Below are positions 18,636 to 27,450 of a DNA stretch of 62,020 nt, one piece after another. The translations under genes and the position numbers were made by a program. Source of the stretch: JAFGJQ01 sp964586145 (GTDB lineage Bacteria; Planctomycetota; Phycisphaerae; UBA1845). The notes under the pieces are model-generated. The model was not told the origin of the DNA. It did no database searches and worked only from the letters and a program-made list of their open reading frames with translations. The DNA lies in the NCBI GenBank assembly GCA_964586145.1, contig CAZPHH010000019.1, positions 1 to 62,020 of the forward strand, read 5' to 3'. Position 1 is the stretch's first letter. Each line of letters opens with the position of its first letter.

Positions 18636-19104
18636 GATCAGCGCAGACAACAACTCCTTTTCCAAGCGGGATCGCCAGGCGGTCATTGCCAGCGCGGTGC
18701 GCAACGAGCGGGTCGCCACCCAGGGCCAGTTGCTCGATCGTCTCCGCGCCCATCGGATCGCGGTCAACCAGTCCACGCTCAGCCGTGACCTGGCCGAGCT
18801 GGGCATCCGAAAGGCCGGCGGTCAGTACGTCATGGCGGAGCCGGGTGACGCGTCCGCCCCGCAGCTCAGCTTCGCGGCGGCGGTACGTCGTTTCACAACC
18901 TGTGGGCCGCACATGGTCGTGATCACCACGGGGCAGGGGCAGGCCCAGCCCGTGGCGGTGGCGATTGATGCGGCGAAAGACTCCAGCATCGTCGGCACCC
19001 TGGCCGGCGACGACACCCTTTTCATTGCCACCAAGAACCGGCGGACACAGGCCGTGGCCCTGCGACGCCTCGAACAGTGGTTTGGAGACAAGCATGAGCG
19101 TTAA
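18634..19104 (+). CDS. argR: Arginine repressor ArgR
   Basis: A 156-residue protein from ATG 18634; a GTG four codons earlier sits inside the promoter. The N-terminal winged helix contains VNQSTLSRDLAELGIRK, the diagnostic ArgR recognition helix. The C-terminal domain (about 90-150) has the hexamer/arginine-binding fold with IDAAKDSSIVGTLAGDDTLFI; the usual GTIAGDDT motif is recognisable. ArgR binds arginine and represses arginine synthesis genes. The gene overlaps argG by 11 bases and leads the argRGH-proBA cluster, so it probably represses its own operon through the promoter region described above. Confidence 0.93.
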   Translation: MISADNNSFSKRDRQAVIASAVRNERVATQGQLLDRLRAHRIAVNQSTLSRDLAELGIRKAGGQYVMAEPGDASAPQLSFAAAVRRFTTCGPHMVVITTGQGQAQPVAVAIDAAKDSSIVGTLAGDDTLFIATKNRRTQAVALRRLEQWFGDKHER

Positions 19105-20395
19105 GAAATGCGTTCTGGCCTACTCCGGCGGGCTGGATACGTCCGCCATCATTCCCTGGCTGATTGACCGGGGGTATGAGGTCCACGCCGTTCTGGTCGA
19201 CGTGGGCCAGGAAGAGGATCTGCCCGCCCTGTGCGGAAAGGCCCTGGCCATGGGCGCCAGGACGGCCCTCGTCTCGAACGCCCGGCCGCTGATGTTCAGC
19301 ACGGTCATTCCGATGGCGATCGGATTGGCCGCTCGCTACGAAGGCACCTACCGCCTGGGCACCGCCCTGGCGCGTCCGTTTATTGCGCTGGCGCAGGTGG
19401 CCCGGGCGAAGGAACTGGGCGGCGCCACGCTCATTCACGGGGCGACGGGCAAGGGTAATGACCAGATCCGGTTTGAGTTCGCCTACCGAACGCTGGCTCC
19501 GGAGTGCCCCGTGCTCGCCCCCTGGAAGGTCTGGGAGTTCGGCGGGCGGGTCGACCTTGTCAACTATCTGCGAAGCAAGGGCTACGAGGATCACTACGAC
19601 GTCGCCAAGGACTACAGCCTGGACGAGAACCTCTGGCACCTGAGCATCGAGGGCGGCCCGCTGGAGGACGCGACGGCGTTCGTGGATGCGGACGAGATCA
19701 TGGCGAAGATGGCGGACCGCTTCGGCGGCGCCAAGTCCGGGGGGGCGGGCCCGTCTCAGGTGGACGTGACCTATGAACAGGGCGTGCCGGTGGCCCTCAA
19801 CGGGGAGCGGCTGCCCTTGGCAGATATTGTTTCGCGGTTGAACACCACGTATCGTCACGCCTCGTGGGCCTGGGACGTGGTGATCGAAAACCGCTACACC
19901 GGCATCAAGTCCCGCGGCATCTACATCAACCCGGCGGCCACGCTGCTGCAGACCGGGGCCGACGACCTGGCCCGCACCTGCCTGAACAAGCCGTCGTATG
20001 ACCGGTACGTCCAGCTTGGCGCCGAGTACGGCGCGATGCTCTACCGCGGCGAGTATTTCTCCGACCAACGGGAGATTCTGGAAACCACCGGTCGGGCCCT
20101 GATGGCCCACCTCAACGGGACCGTGACCCTGCACCTGAAGCCGCGTGTGTACTCTGCGCGGATCCTGGCCGAACGCCCGCTCTTCCGCAAGGATATTGCC
20201 ACGTTCGAGAAGAGCCACGACTACTCACACGCGGACGCCGAGGGCTTCATCCGGCTGAGCTGGCTGCTGACCATCGGGCGAACGAGCAGGGAAAACGGCT
20301 ATGCAGACGCTCTGGAAACAGGATTCGGCGTTGGATCCGGCCTTTGCGGAGATCAACCAGTGTCTGAAGGAGGACTGGTTTCTTCTTCCGCATGA
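19094..20395 (+). CDS. argG: Argininosuccinate synthase
   Basis: A 433-residue protein that joins citrulline and aspartate with ATP, the penultimate step of arginine synthesis. The P-loop-like AYSGGLDTSAIIPWL is at residues about 8-22, followed by VDVGQEE, HGATGKGNDQIRFE and NRYTGIKSRGIY, all diagnostic. The conserved region ends near DYSHADAEGFIRL. About 40 further residues follow, and the last 31 or so are encoded in DNA that also encodes the start of ArgH in another frame. This 95-base overlap is unusual. The tail (GFGVGSGLCGDQPVSEGG) looks like an out-of-frame reading of argH, so a lost stop or a frameshift near the end of argG is possible. Confidence 0.94.
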   Translation: MSVKKCVLAYSGGLDTSAIIPWLIDRGYEVHAVLVDVGQEEDLPALCGKALAMGARTALVSNARPLMFSTVIPMAIGLAARYEGTYRLGTALARPFIALAQVARAKELGGATLIHGATGKGNDQIRFEFAYRTLAPECPVLAPWKVWEFGGRVDLVNYLRSKGYEDHYDVAKDYSLDENLWHLSIEGGPLEDATAFVDADEIMAKMADRFGGAKSGGAGPSQVDVTYEQGVPVALNGERLPLADIVSRLNTTYRHASWAWDVVIENRYTGIKSRGIYINPAATLLQTGADDLARTCLNKPSYDRYVQLGAEYGAMLYRGEYFSDQREILETTGRALMAHLNGTVTLHLKPRVYSARILAERPLFRKDIATFEKSHDYSHADAEGFIRLSWLLTIGRTSRENGYADALETGFGVGSGLCGDQPVSEGGLVSSSA

Positions 20396-21596
20396 GTTGA
20401 AGCTGCAGCGCGTCCATGCCCACGCCTTGTGGGGCACCGGGATCCTCACCGCCGACGAGCTGGCGGAACTCAACCGCGGGCTCGACGCCATCGCGGCGGA
20501 GTTTGAGTCTGTGCCGTGCCCGGACAGCGACGCCGAAGACCTCCACACCTGGGTGGAGGCCCTTCTGACGGAGAAAGCAGGACCGGCCGGCAAAAAGATT
20601 CACACGGCCCGGTCCCGCAACGACCAGGTCGCCACGCTGCTGAAGATGTACGTGATCGTCGCGGGCGAGGAATTGAGCGGCCGGTTGCGCCGCCTCATCG
20701 GGGTCACGTGTCAGCGAGCCCAGGACTGGGCGGACCTGGTCTTCCCGCTCCACACGCACACCCAGTTCGCGGCGCCCGGCAGCGTGGGGTTCTGGGTGCT
20801 GCGGTACGCGACGGCGTTTGACCGCATTCGACGGCACGTGGACTTTTGCGTACGCGAATGGCGCCGGCACTGCCCGCTGGGCGCCGGGGCGGTGGCGGGT
20901 TCGTCCATCCCCATCGATCGGCGGTTGCAGGCGGAGGGGCTGGGGTTCGACCGACCGTCGCCCAACGCCCTGGAGGCCACGTCAACCCGGGACGAGTGCG
21001 TCGAAATGCTGGCCTTGGCCGCCCAGGTGGCACTGCACCTGCAATCGCTCGCGGCCGACGTGATTCTGTTCAGCCAGACGCCGTTGGGGTGGACGCGGTA
21101 CCCCGCGCCGTTCGGCACCGGGTCGTCCATGATGCCCAACAAGCAGAATCCGGACGCCATGGAACTGCTTCGCGGGCACGGGACCGCGGTCCTGAGCGCG
21201 CACGGACAGGCGTTGACGTTGCTCAAAGGGCTGTGCGGCGGGTACAACCGAGACCTGCAGTGCATCAAGCCGCTCGTCCGCCAGACGGTGGAAACGCTGT
21301 CCGTGCTTTGCCGCCTGGCGGAGGCGTTTCTGGAACAACTGGAGTTCGATCGGGAGCGGATCACCGCATCTCTGGCGGAAGGGGGGATCGGGGCCACGCT
21401 GCGCATGGAGCAGAAGGTGCTGGAAGGGCTGCCGCTGCGGGAGGCCCACCACGCGGTGGCGGCCGACGTGCGGACCGGAGGCGAAGCGGCCCTGGCCGGC
21501 GACGTCGGGTCCGCCGCCCGATACCAGACCATCGGCAGCGCATCCCCCGTGGAGACCCGCCGCGCGGCGGCGGAACTGCTTCGCGCTCTGGGCTGA
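20301..21596 (+). CDS. argH: Argininosuccinate lyase
   Basis: A 431-residue enzyme of the fumarase/aspartase superfamily that splits argininosuccinate into arginine and fumarate. The N-terminus LWKQDSALDPAF resembles the usual LWGGRF-type start. HTARSRNDQV (about 101-110) and the signature GSSMMPNKQNPD (274-285, where the family has GSSxMPxKKNP with a catalytic serine) are present. The ATG lies inside argG. No better start exists downstream because the conserved HTARSRND region needs the full N-terminus. The gene is coupled to argG and followed by proB after about 60 bases. Confidence 0.94.
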   Translation: MQTLWKQDSALDPAFAEINQCLKEDWFLLPHELKLQRVHAHALWGTGILTADELAELNRGLDAIAAEFESVPCPDSDAEDLHTWVEALLTEKAGPAGKKIHTARSRNDQVATLLKMYVIVAGEELSGRLRRLIGVTCQRAQDWADLVFPLHTHTQFAAPGSVGFWVLRYATAFDRIRRHVDFCVREWRRHCPLGAGAVAGSSIPIDRRLQAEGLGFDRPSPNALEATSTRDECVEMLALAAQVALHLQSLAADVILFSQTPLGWTRYPAPFGTGSSMMPNKQNPDAMELLRGHGTAVLSAHGQALTLLKGLCGGYNRDLQCIKPLVRQTVETLSVLCRLAEAFLEQLEFDRERITASLAEGGIGATLRMEQKVLEGLPLREAHHAVAADVRTGGEAALAGDVGSAARYQTIGSASPVETRRAAAELLRALG

Positions 21597-21657
21597 CAAC
21601 GGATTGACGAACGTGATTTCGAACCATGCTCCTCCGGCGGGAGGCCGGGGGACCGTA

Positions 21658-22833
21658 ATGAACGTCCGGCGGATCGTCGTGAAAGTCGGCAGCGCCGTCA
21701 TCTCCGACAAGGGGCGGCTGCTGCCCGACGTCATCGCAGAAATGGCGCAGCAGGTTGTGGACCTGCGCCGCCGCGGATACGAGATCGTGATGGTCGTTTC
21801 CGGGGCGGTGGCCGCCGGGTACGAGCCCCTGGGCATGCCCAGGCCACCATTGGCCGTCGTGGAGCGCCAGGCGGCGGCGTCCGTGGGGCAGCATCGGCTG
21901 GTCACGATGTTCGCGGAGGGCTTCGCGAAGCACCACTTCCAGGTTGCCCAGTTGCTGATGTCGGCGGACGACATCGAGAACCGGCGGCGGTTTCTCTCCG
22001 CTCGGCACACGCTGCTGGAACTGCTGTGGCGCGGCGTGGTGCCCATCATCAACGAAAACGACGCCCTGTCCGACGACGAAGACAAGGTCGGTGACAACGA
22101 CCATCTGGCGGCCCTTGTGACCAACGTGGTTTCCGCCGAACTGCTCGTCATTCTCAGCACGGTCGAGGGTCTCTGCGCCGACGGCGGGGCCGGACCGGTG
22201 ATCCCGGAGGTGGAAGTCGGCTCGGAGATCGAGCATCACATCCGCGGCAAGCTTTCCAGCACGGGCGTCGGGGGCATGAAGGCGAAGGTCTCCGCCGCCC
22301 GGCTGGCGGCCTTCTGGGGCGTGCCCACCATCATTGTCGACGGCCGCCGACCGGGGCTCGTGGTTCGCCTTCTGGCCGGCGAGCGCATTGGCACCATGTT
22401 TGTTCCGCGGACGCACCGTATCACGCAGCGCAAGCGGTGGATCGCCTTCCGGAACCGCTCCATCGGAGCGGTGGTCGTCGACGCCGGCGCCCGCCGGGCA
22501 GTGGTCGGCAAGGGCGCCAGCCTGCTTCCCTCCGGCGTCACCGGCGTAGAAGGCAAGTTCCCCATGGGCGCCCGGGTCGACATCCGCGACGAAACAGGCG
22601 ACGTGTTCGCGGTGGGCCTGGTGTCGTACTCCTCGGAGGACATCTTCCGCCTCCGCGGCCACAAGGCCAGTGAGATCAAGAACATTCTCGGCTATGAGTA
22701 CGTGCAGGAGATCATCCACCGCGATGACCTCGTGCTCACCCGTCAGATGGAGCTGGAGGACGCCGGCCGGCCGCTGCCGGCTTCGCAGATTGCTGAGGCG
22801 CCCCGGCCGGGATCGGAAGGAGCAGACCCGTGA
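21658..22833 (+). CDS. proB: Glutamate 5-kinase
   Basis: A 391-residue protein that phosphorylates glutamate, the first step of proline synthesis. The amino-acid kinase domain starts VVKVGSAVIS, with VSGAVAAG, the glutamate-binding INENDALSDDEDKVGDND and TGVGGMKAKVSAA. The C-terminal part (about 285-375) is a PUA domain as in E. coli ProB. The ATG at 21658 is chosen over an in-frame TTG at 21604 because homology starts there and a GGAGG-like purine run lies about 15-20 bases before it. It overlaps proA by four bases (GTGA). Confidence 0.94.
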   Translation: MNVRRIVVKVGSAVISDKGRLLPDVIAEMAQQVVDLRRRGYEIVMVVSGAVAAGYEPLGMPRPPLAVVERQAAASVGQHRLVTMFAEGFAKHHFQVAQLLMSADDIENRRRFLSARHTLLELLWRGVVPIINENDALSDDEDKVGDNDHLAALVTNVVSAELLVILSTVEGLCADGGAGPVIPEVEVGSEIEHHIRGKLSSTGVGGMKAKVSAARLAAFWGVPTIIVDGRRPGLVVRLLAGERIGTMFVPRTHRITQRKRWIAFRNRSIGAVVVDAGARRAVVGKGASLLPSGVTGVEGKFPMGARVDIRDETGDVFAVGLVSYSSEDIFRLRGHKASEIKNILGYEYVQEIIHRDDLVLTRQMELEDAGRPLPASQIAEAPRPGSEGADP

Positions 22834-24080
22834 CCCCCGACATGCGCGACATTGCCAGGCAATCGAAGGCGGCGGCCGCCGTGGTCGCCACCCTTTCCAC
22901 GGATGCCAAGAACGCCTGTCTGCTGGATCTGGCGGATCGGCTGTCCCGCTCTGGTGACGCCATTCGTGCTGCCAATGGAAAGGATCTTGCCGTCGCCCGG
23001 GATGCCGGCCTGGGAGACGCCAAGCTTCGCCGCCTGGCCCTGACCGAGACGGCCATCCGCCAGATGGCCGACGGATTGCGGCAGGTTGCATCGTTGCCCG
23101 ATCCCGTGGGGCAGGTCACGCGGAACTACACCGTTCCCAGCGGCCTGACGGTTCGGAAAGTGCGTTGCCCGATCGGTGTGATTCTTATGATCTACGAGGC
23201 CCGGCCAAACGTCACCGTGGATGCCTTTGCCCTGTGCTTCAAGGCCGGCAACGCCTGCATCCTCAAGGGGGGTCGGGAGGCCATCCATTCCAACGAAGTC
23301 CTGGCCCGCCTGGCCCACGATGCCCTTCAGGCGAAACGGGTCCCGACCGGCGCCCTGGCCCTGCTCACCACCTCGGATCGCGATGAGATCCGCGAGTTGC
23401 TCACGTACGAAGAGTACATCGATCTGGTGATTCCGCGCGGCGGCGCTTCGCTGATTCGTTTCGTGCATGAGCACTCCCGCATCCCCACCGTGCAGCACTT
23501 CCACGGCGTCTGCCATGTGTACGTGGATGAGGCCGCCGACCTGGGCAAGGCGCTGGAAATCTGCGCGACGGCCAAGACGTCCGCGCCGGCCACCTGCAAC
23601 GCGGCCGAGTGCATTCTGATCCACGAGAACGTGGCGAAGACGTTTGTGCCGCGCCTCGTCGAACGCTATGTGCGCGACGGCGTGGAGGTTCGCGGCGACG
23701 AGACCGTATGCTCGCTGGCGGCCGGAAATGCCAGACCCGCCGCGGAGGACGACTGGGGCCGCGAGTTCCTCGACCTGATCGTGGCCGTCCGCGTCGTGCC
23801 GGACCTGGACGCCGCCGTCGGCCACATCCACCGCTACGGCTCGAACCATACCGATGCCATCGTCACGGAGGACGGGATCGTGGCCGGCCGGTTCCTGAAC
23901 CGTGTGCAATCGTCCTGCACGCTGGTGAATGCCTCGACCCGCTTCAACGACGGCTTCCAACTCGGCCTTGGCGCGGAGATCGGCATCAGCACGTCGAAGA
24001 TCCACGCCTACGGCCCGATGGGTCTCGAGGAACTGACCGCGCAGCGATACCTGGTCCGCGGCAGCGGGCAAACCCGCTGA
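22830..24080 (+). CDS. proA: Gamma-glutamyl phosphate reductase
   Basis: A 416-residue NADPH-dependent aldehyde-dehydrogenase-fold enzyme that converts glutamyl phosphate to glutamate semialdehyde, directly after ProB. It has PIGVILMIYEARPNVTVDA, typical of ProA, with the catalytic Cys in SAPATCNAAE and the C-terminal GLGAEIGISTSKIHAYGPMGLEEL. The GTG overlaps the proB stop, a standard coupling for enzymes sharing a labile intermediate; an ATG four codons later is an alternative start. Arginine and proline synthesis share glutamate as precursor, so their clustering behind argR suggests joint control. Confidence 0.95.
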   Translation: MTPDMRDIARQSKAAAAVVATLSTDAKNACLLDLADRLSRSGDAIRAANGKDLAVARDAGLGDAKLRRLALTETAIRQMADGLRQVASLPDPVGQVTRNYTVPSGLTVRKVRCPIGVILMIYEARPNVTVDAFALCFKAGNACILKGGREAIHSNEVLARLAHDALQAKRVPTGALALLTTSDRDEIRELLTYEEYIDLVIPRGGASLIRFVHEHSRIPTVQHFHGVCHVYVDEAADLGKALEICATAKTSAPATCNAAECILIHENVAKTFVPRLVERYVRDGVEVRGDETVCSLAAGNARPAAEDDWGREFLDLIVAVRVVPDLDAAVGHIHRYGSNHTDAIVTEDGIVAGRFLNRVQSSCTLVNASTRFNDGFQLGLGAEIGISTSKIHAYGPMGLEELTAQRYLVRGSGQTR

Positions 24081-24136
24081 GACGGCGACTGCGGGAGTCG
24101 GTAATCAGGAACCTGCATCCCGGGTGCGACGTCGCA

Positions 24137-24712
24137 TCAGTTGCTCAGAGTCAGGAAGTTCTTCAGCAGGGTGTAGCCCTGCTCCGTGAGGAAGCTTTCC
24201 GGGTGGAACTGCACTCCCTCGATCGGCATCCGGGTGTGCCGGATGCCCATCAGTTCGCGCCGGTCGGTCCAGGCGCTGACCTCAAATTCCGCCGGTATCG
24301 AGTCCGGCTCGACGGTCAGCGAGTGATATCGTGTGGCCACGAAGGGGTTTGTCAGCCCCGTAAAAATCGTCTTGCCGTCGTGGAAGATCTCGCTCGTCTT
24401 GCCGTGCATCAGGCGCTCCGCCCGCACGATCGTTCCGCCGAACGCCTGCCCGATGCACTGGTGTCCCAGGCATACCCCCAAAATCGGCACCTTCCCCGCC
24501 AGACGCCGGATGATGTCCATGCTGTTGCCCGCCTGGTCCGGCGTACAGGGGCCCGGCGAGACGATCAGGTGGGTGGGGCGGAGGGCTTCCACCTCCACCG
24601 CCGTGAGGGCGTCATTCCGGCGGACCTCCATCCGCCGACCGGCGTCCAACTCGCCGATCCGCTGGACGAGGTTGTACGTAAAGGAATCGTAGTTATCGAT
24701 GATCACGATCAT
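24137..24712 (-). CDS. Class I glutamine amidotransferase, TrpG/PabA type
   Basis: A 191-residue protein starting at ATG 24712 (MIVIIDNYDSFTYNLVQ), the classical beginning of TrpG/PabA. The catalytic triad is present: Cys81 in GVCLGHQ, and His and Glu in QFHPES. It supplies ammonia from glutamine to anthranilate synthase or aminodeoxychorismate synthase. Neither TrpE nor PabB is encoded in the window, so it cannot be decided which pathway it serves, and it may serve both. It is convergent with proA and divergent from the ECF sigma operon. Confidence 0.92.
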   Translation of the reverse strand: MIVIIDNYDSFTYNLVQRIGELDAGRRMEVRRNDALTAVEVEALRPTHLIVSPGPCTPDQAGNSMDIIRRLAGKVPILGVCLGHQCIGQAFGGTIVRAERLMHGKTSEIFHDGKTIFTGLTNPFVATRYHSLTVEPDSIPAEFEVSAWTDRRELMGIRHTRMPIEGVQFHPESFLTEQGYTLLKNFLTLSN

Positions 24713-24952
24713 GGGGGCAGAACGTATCACGGACGCTGTCCCCCGGCAACGGCGATGCATCGGGCGGCGCCAACCCACAATGGGGCGGGCGGTTAGGAGC
24801 AATGACGCGGGAACCGGCCGCCCCCGGATTCCTCGTGCAGTGAGTCTTTCAAGACACACTTTATCCTGGCGTGGGTTCGCGATCCGGTGGTTCTGTGGAC
24901 AAAATGTATTGCTGACAGGTACGGGGGCGGGGTTGCGTCTCTATGGATGGTC

Positions 24953-25516
24953 ATGACCATGCCGGCCACAGCCGAGTTTGATCCCGAGGTCTCGATCGTG
25001 GACGCCGTTCGTGACGGCGACCGTCGGGCGTTTGAGGACTTGGTGCGTGGCAACGACCGGTGGGTCCGCGGCGTCGTGTTTGGCGTCGTGGGCGATCCGG
25101 ATGGGACGGATGATGTGGTTCAGCAGGTGTGGGCGACCGTCTGGAGTCGGATTCCCGAGCTGCGGGACACCCGCGCATGGCGCGTCTGGCTGTACCGGCT
25201 GGCCCGCAATGCGGCGATCGACGCCCAGCGGGACCGCCGCCGAGGTCCGCGAGTGCAAACGCCCGTGCCGGAGGCCTCCACGGACTCGTCGATGACGCCG
25301 GCCTACGCCTTGTCGCGCACCGAGCGGCATCAACGGGTGTTGGAGGCCATCCGGAACCTGCCGGCCCTGTATCGCGAGCCGTTTGTCTTGCGACACGTGC
25401 AGGACTGGTCGTACCGGAAGATTGCGGAAGCGATGGGCATTCCCGTGGATACGGTGGAAACGAGACTGGTCAGGGCGCGTCGCCAACTTCGGGTTGCCCT
25501 GGATGGAAAGGTGTAA
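24953..25516 (+). CDS. ECF-family RNA polymerase sigma factor
   Basis: About 187 residues. Sigma region 2 spans about 12-80 (RAFEDLVRGNDRWVRGVVF, then GTDDVVQQVWATVWSRI and AWRVWLYRLARNAAIDAQRD), the diagnostic ECF layout. Region 4 follows (LPALYREPFVLRHVQDWSYRKIAEAMGIPVDTVETRLVRARRQLR). The exact start is uncertain: ATGs at 24947, 24953 and 24959 are all in frame with weak ribosome sites. The next gene, three bases downstream, encodes a membrane protein with anti-sigma character, so sigma activity is probably gated at the membrane. The divergent trpG intergenic region carries a short palindrome GTCTT-TC-AAGAC near 24844-24855. Confidence 0.9.
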   Translation: MTMPATAEFDPEVSIVDAVRDGDRRAFEDLVRGNDRWVRGVVFGVVGDPDGTDDVVQQVWATVWSRIPELRDTRAWRVWLYRLARNAAIDAQRDRRRGPRVQTPVPEASTDSSMTPAYALSRTERHQRVLEAIRNLPALYREPFVLRHVQDWSYRKIAEAMGIPVDTVETRLVRARRQLRVALDGKV

Positions 25517-25519
25517 GCC

Positions 25520-26128
25520 ATGTTTCCATCAGACGAGCGTCTGGAAAGACAGATGAACCGAAGCCTCGACGGAGAGCTCAGCCCGGATGAGCAGATCGAG
25601 TTGGATCGTGCGCTCATCCGCTCGCCGGAGCAGCAGGAGGCGTACCGGCAGTTGCAGCGTTTGGATGACGCGGCCGCATCGGTCCTGCAGTCCCTGTTTC
25701 CCGAGGCCCAGCCGGTGCGAACGTTGCTCCTGCCGGAACGCCGGCCCGAGCGACGCATGCGACGACTCTGGTGGTCCGCGCCGATCGCCCTGGCGGCCGC
25801 CGCGGCGATCGCGGTGTTGGTCCTTCCCCGAACGCCCGCTCCGCAGGGTTCCGGCCTGCCGGGGGCCGTTGCCGAGCACGGCGAACGCCCTGTGCCGGTG
25901 CACGCGGGCGGCGACGCACAGGCGTCTGAGGCTCTTGCGAATTCCGACCTGAATCAACCGCTCAGGCGCGTGCAAAATCCACGGCTCGACCGCCGGATCG
26001 ATCGCGACTGGATTGCCGTGCGGGGAGCGGACGGAAATATCTACTGGCTTGAAGTGGATCGCCAACGAACGTTTGAGGATCCCGAGACCCACGACGGCGC
26101 CATTCGGCTCGTCGGCGGAGGGCTCTGA
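25520..26128 (+). CDS. Single-span membrane anti-sigma-like protein
   Basis: A 202-residue protein. The N-terminal 55 residues (ERQMNRSLDGELSPDEQIELDRALIRSPEQQ) resemble the helical anti-sigma domain fused to many ECF partners. One hydrophobic segment (about 84-100, PIALAAAAAIAVLVLP) follows, then a periplasmic domain with Trp and acidic residues. The zinc-binding HxxxCxxC motif of ZAS anti-sigma factors is absent, and there is no Cys in the region. It is placed three bases after the sigma gene and 27 before the PDZ gene. The anti-sigma role is inferred from position and topology. Confidence 0.75.
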   Translation: MFPSDERLERQMNRSLDGELSPDEQIELDRALIRSPEQQEAYRQLQRLDDAAASVLQSLFPEAQPVRTLLLPERRPERRMRRLWWSAPIALAAAAAIAVLVLPRTPAPQGSGLPGAVAEHGERPVPVHAGGDAQASEALANSDLNQPLRRVQNPRLDRRIDRDWIAVRGADGNIYWLEVDRQRTFEDPETHDGAIRLVGGGL

Positions 26129-26155
26129 TCCTCCTTTCTTCCAAGGAGCAAGACC

Positions 26156-27349
26156 ATGTTTCTTTCATCGAATCGAGTTTGCTCCGCGGCCGGCCTAGTG
26201 AGCCTGCTTGTGGCTCCGCTGGTGACGGCATCCGTCGCGCAGGCCGCCTGGCTGGGCGTCCAACTGCAACCGGTGCCCGCCCCGCTGGCCGCCCACGTCA
26301 ACCTGACGGACGGGGGCCTGCTGGTGGAGAATATCATGCGTGACGGACCTGCCGATCGCGCCGGCCTGGACCGCTGGGACATCATCACGGCGGTGGACGG
26401 GCAGCCGGTGACCTCGGACCTGGCGGCGTTCACCGCGGTCATCCAGGGCAAATCCGCTGGCGATACGATCACCGTGTCGTACATTCATGCCGGACAACCG
26501 CAGGCGGCGACGGTCACGCTGGACGAGCGGCCGGACGCCTTCGGCGAGCCGGAATGGAAACACGCCCCGGAGCTGCACGACATCCTTCAGGAGCGCATTC
26601 GCGTGCGGGGCCACACGTTGACGAAGGACGACAAGGGAAACTGGATGCTGCAGAACATTCTCGACCTTCCCGAGGCGCTACCGCTTCCCGGCGACCTGAA
26701 GGAGTTCTTCCAGGACGTCACCATGCACGTGTCGGTCAGTGGCGCCGAAGGGGGCCATCGCGTCAGCATCGCCAGAGAGGAGCCGGACGGGGAGAGGGTA
26801 CAGGTGATAATCCAGGGTGATGAACCGATCCTCGTCCGTCGCACGAAGACCATCGGCGGGAAGGAATCGACGACCGAAGAAACGTACGCGGACCTGGACG
26901 CGTTGCGCCAGGCGGCTCCGGAAGTGTACGAAATGCTGAACGGCACCCGGCAGCGAGGGATGCTTCGGATGGGTCCTTTCGGTCCCGACATCGATCCGCG
27001 CGCCCTGAAACTGGAGAGCCTCAAGCGTATGGAGAGTCACCTGGACCAGTCCGGCCAGGCTCTGGCCGACTACCTGAGCACGCTGACCCGGACACTTGAT
27101 TCCGGTACGATCGGCCTTGGAGGCAACAAGGCCATGACGGTCCTCCCTCATCCCTTCCGTTCCTCGGAGACGTCGAGTTTCGCGTTCCGCGTTCAGGCTG
27201 ACGGACAGATCGAGGTCACGCGCCGGATCGGCGACTCCGATCTGACGGACGTGTATCGCGACGAAGAGGATCTGAAGACCCGCGATTCCGCCATGTACGA
27301 GCGGTACCGGAATCTGCGATCCCCCGTTGACGCAGGGGCGCAGCGCTGA
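26156..27349 (+). CDS. Exported PDZ-domain protein of the ECF sigma operon
   Basis: A 397-residue protein with a Sec signal peptide ending near AQAA (about 30). A single PDZ domain spans about 31-125 (WLGVQLQPVP, then GGLLVENIMRDGPADRAGLDRWDIITAVDGQPV). The remaining 270 residues are charged and hydrophilic with no protease triad, so this is not a DegP-type protease. PDZ domains bind exposed C-termini. In an ECF/anti-sigma operon this protein may sense misfolded envelope protein or be a target of the regulon. A strong terminator follows about 50 bases downstream. Confidence 0.83.
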   Translation: MFLSSNRVCSAAGLVSLLVAPLVTASVAQAAWLGVQLQPVPAPLAAHVNLTDGGLLVENIMRDGPADRAGLDRWDIITAVDGQPVTSDLAAFTAVIQGKSAGDTITVSYIHAGQPQAATVTLDERPDAFGEPEWKHAPELHDILQERIRVRGHTLTKDDKGNWMLQNILDLPEALPLPGDLKEFFQDVTMHVSVSGAEGGHRVSIAREEPDGERVQVIIQGDEPILVRRTKTIGGKESTTEETYADLDALRQAAPEVYEMLNGTRQRGMLRMGPFGPDIDPRALKLESLKRMESHLDQSGQALADYLSTLTRTLDSGTIGLGGNKAMTVLPHPFRSSETSSFAFRVQADGQIEVTRRIGDSDLTDVYRDEEDLKTRDSAMYERYRNLRSPVDAGAQR

Positions 27350-27399
27350 CCGGAGAGGCTGGCAGATATCGGACAATCGACTTCCGCGTCTGCGGCGTG

Positions 27400-27450
27400 C
27401 GGCCGGGCCGTCTCTGAGAATGGGATGCCCGGCCGTAACTCTTTTTTTTT
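27400..27450 (+). terminator. Rho-independent terminator of the ECF sigma-PDZ operon
   Basis: Perfect nine-base stem CGGCCGGGC (27400-27408) and GCCCGGCCG (27427-27435) with an 18-base loop, followed after six bases by a run of nine T (27442-27450). Confidence 0.85.

Noticed and set aside
20225..20300. A definite frameshift at the argG end
   Set aside because: Alignment by eye keeps partial similarity after GFIRL in the present frame, so an error cannot be claimed from sequence alone.
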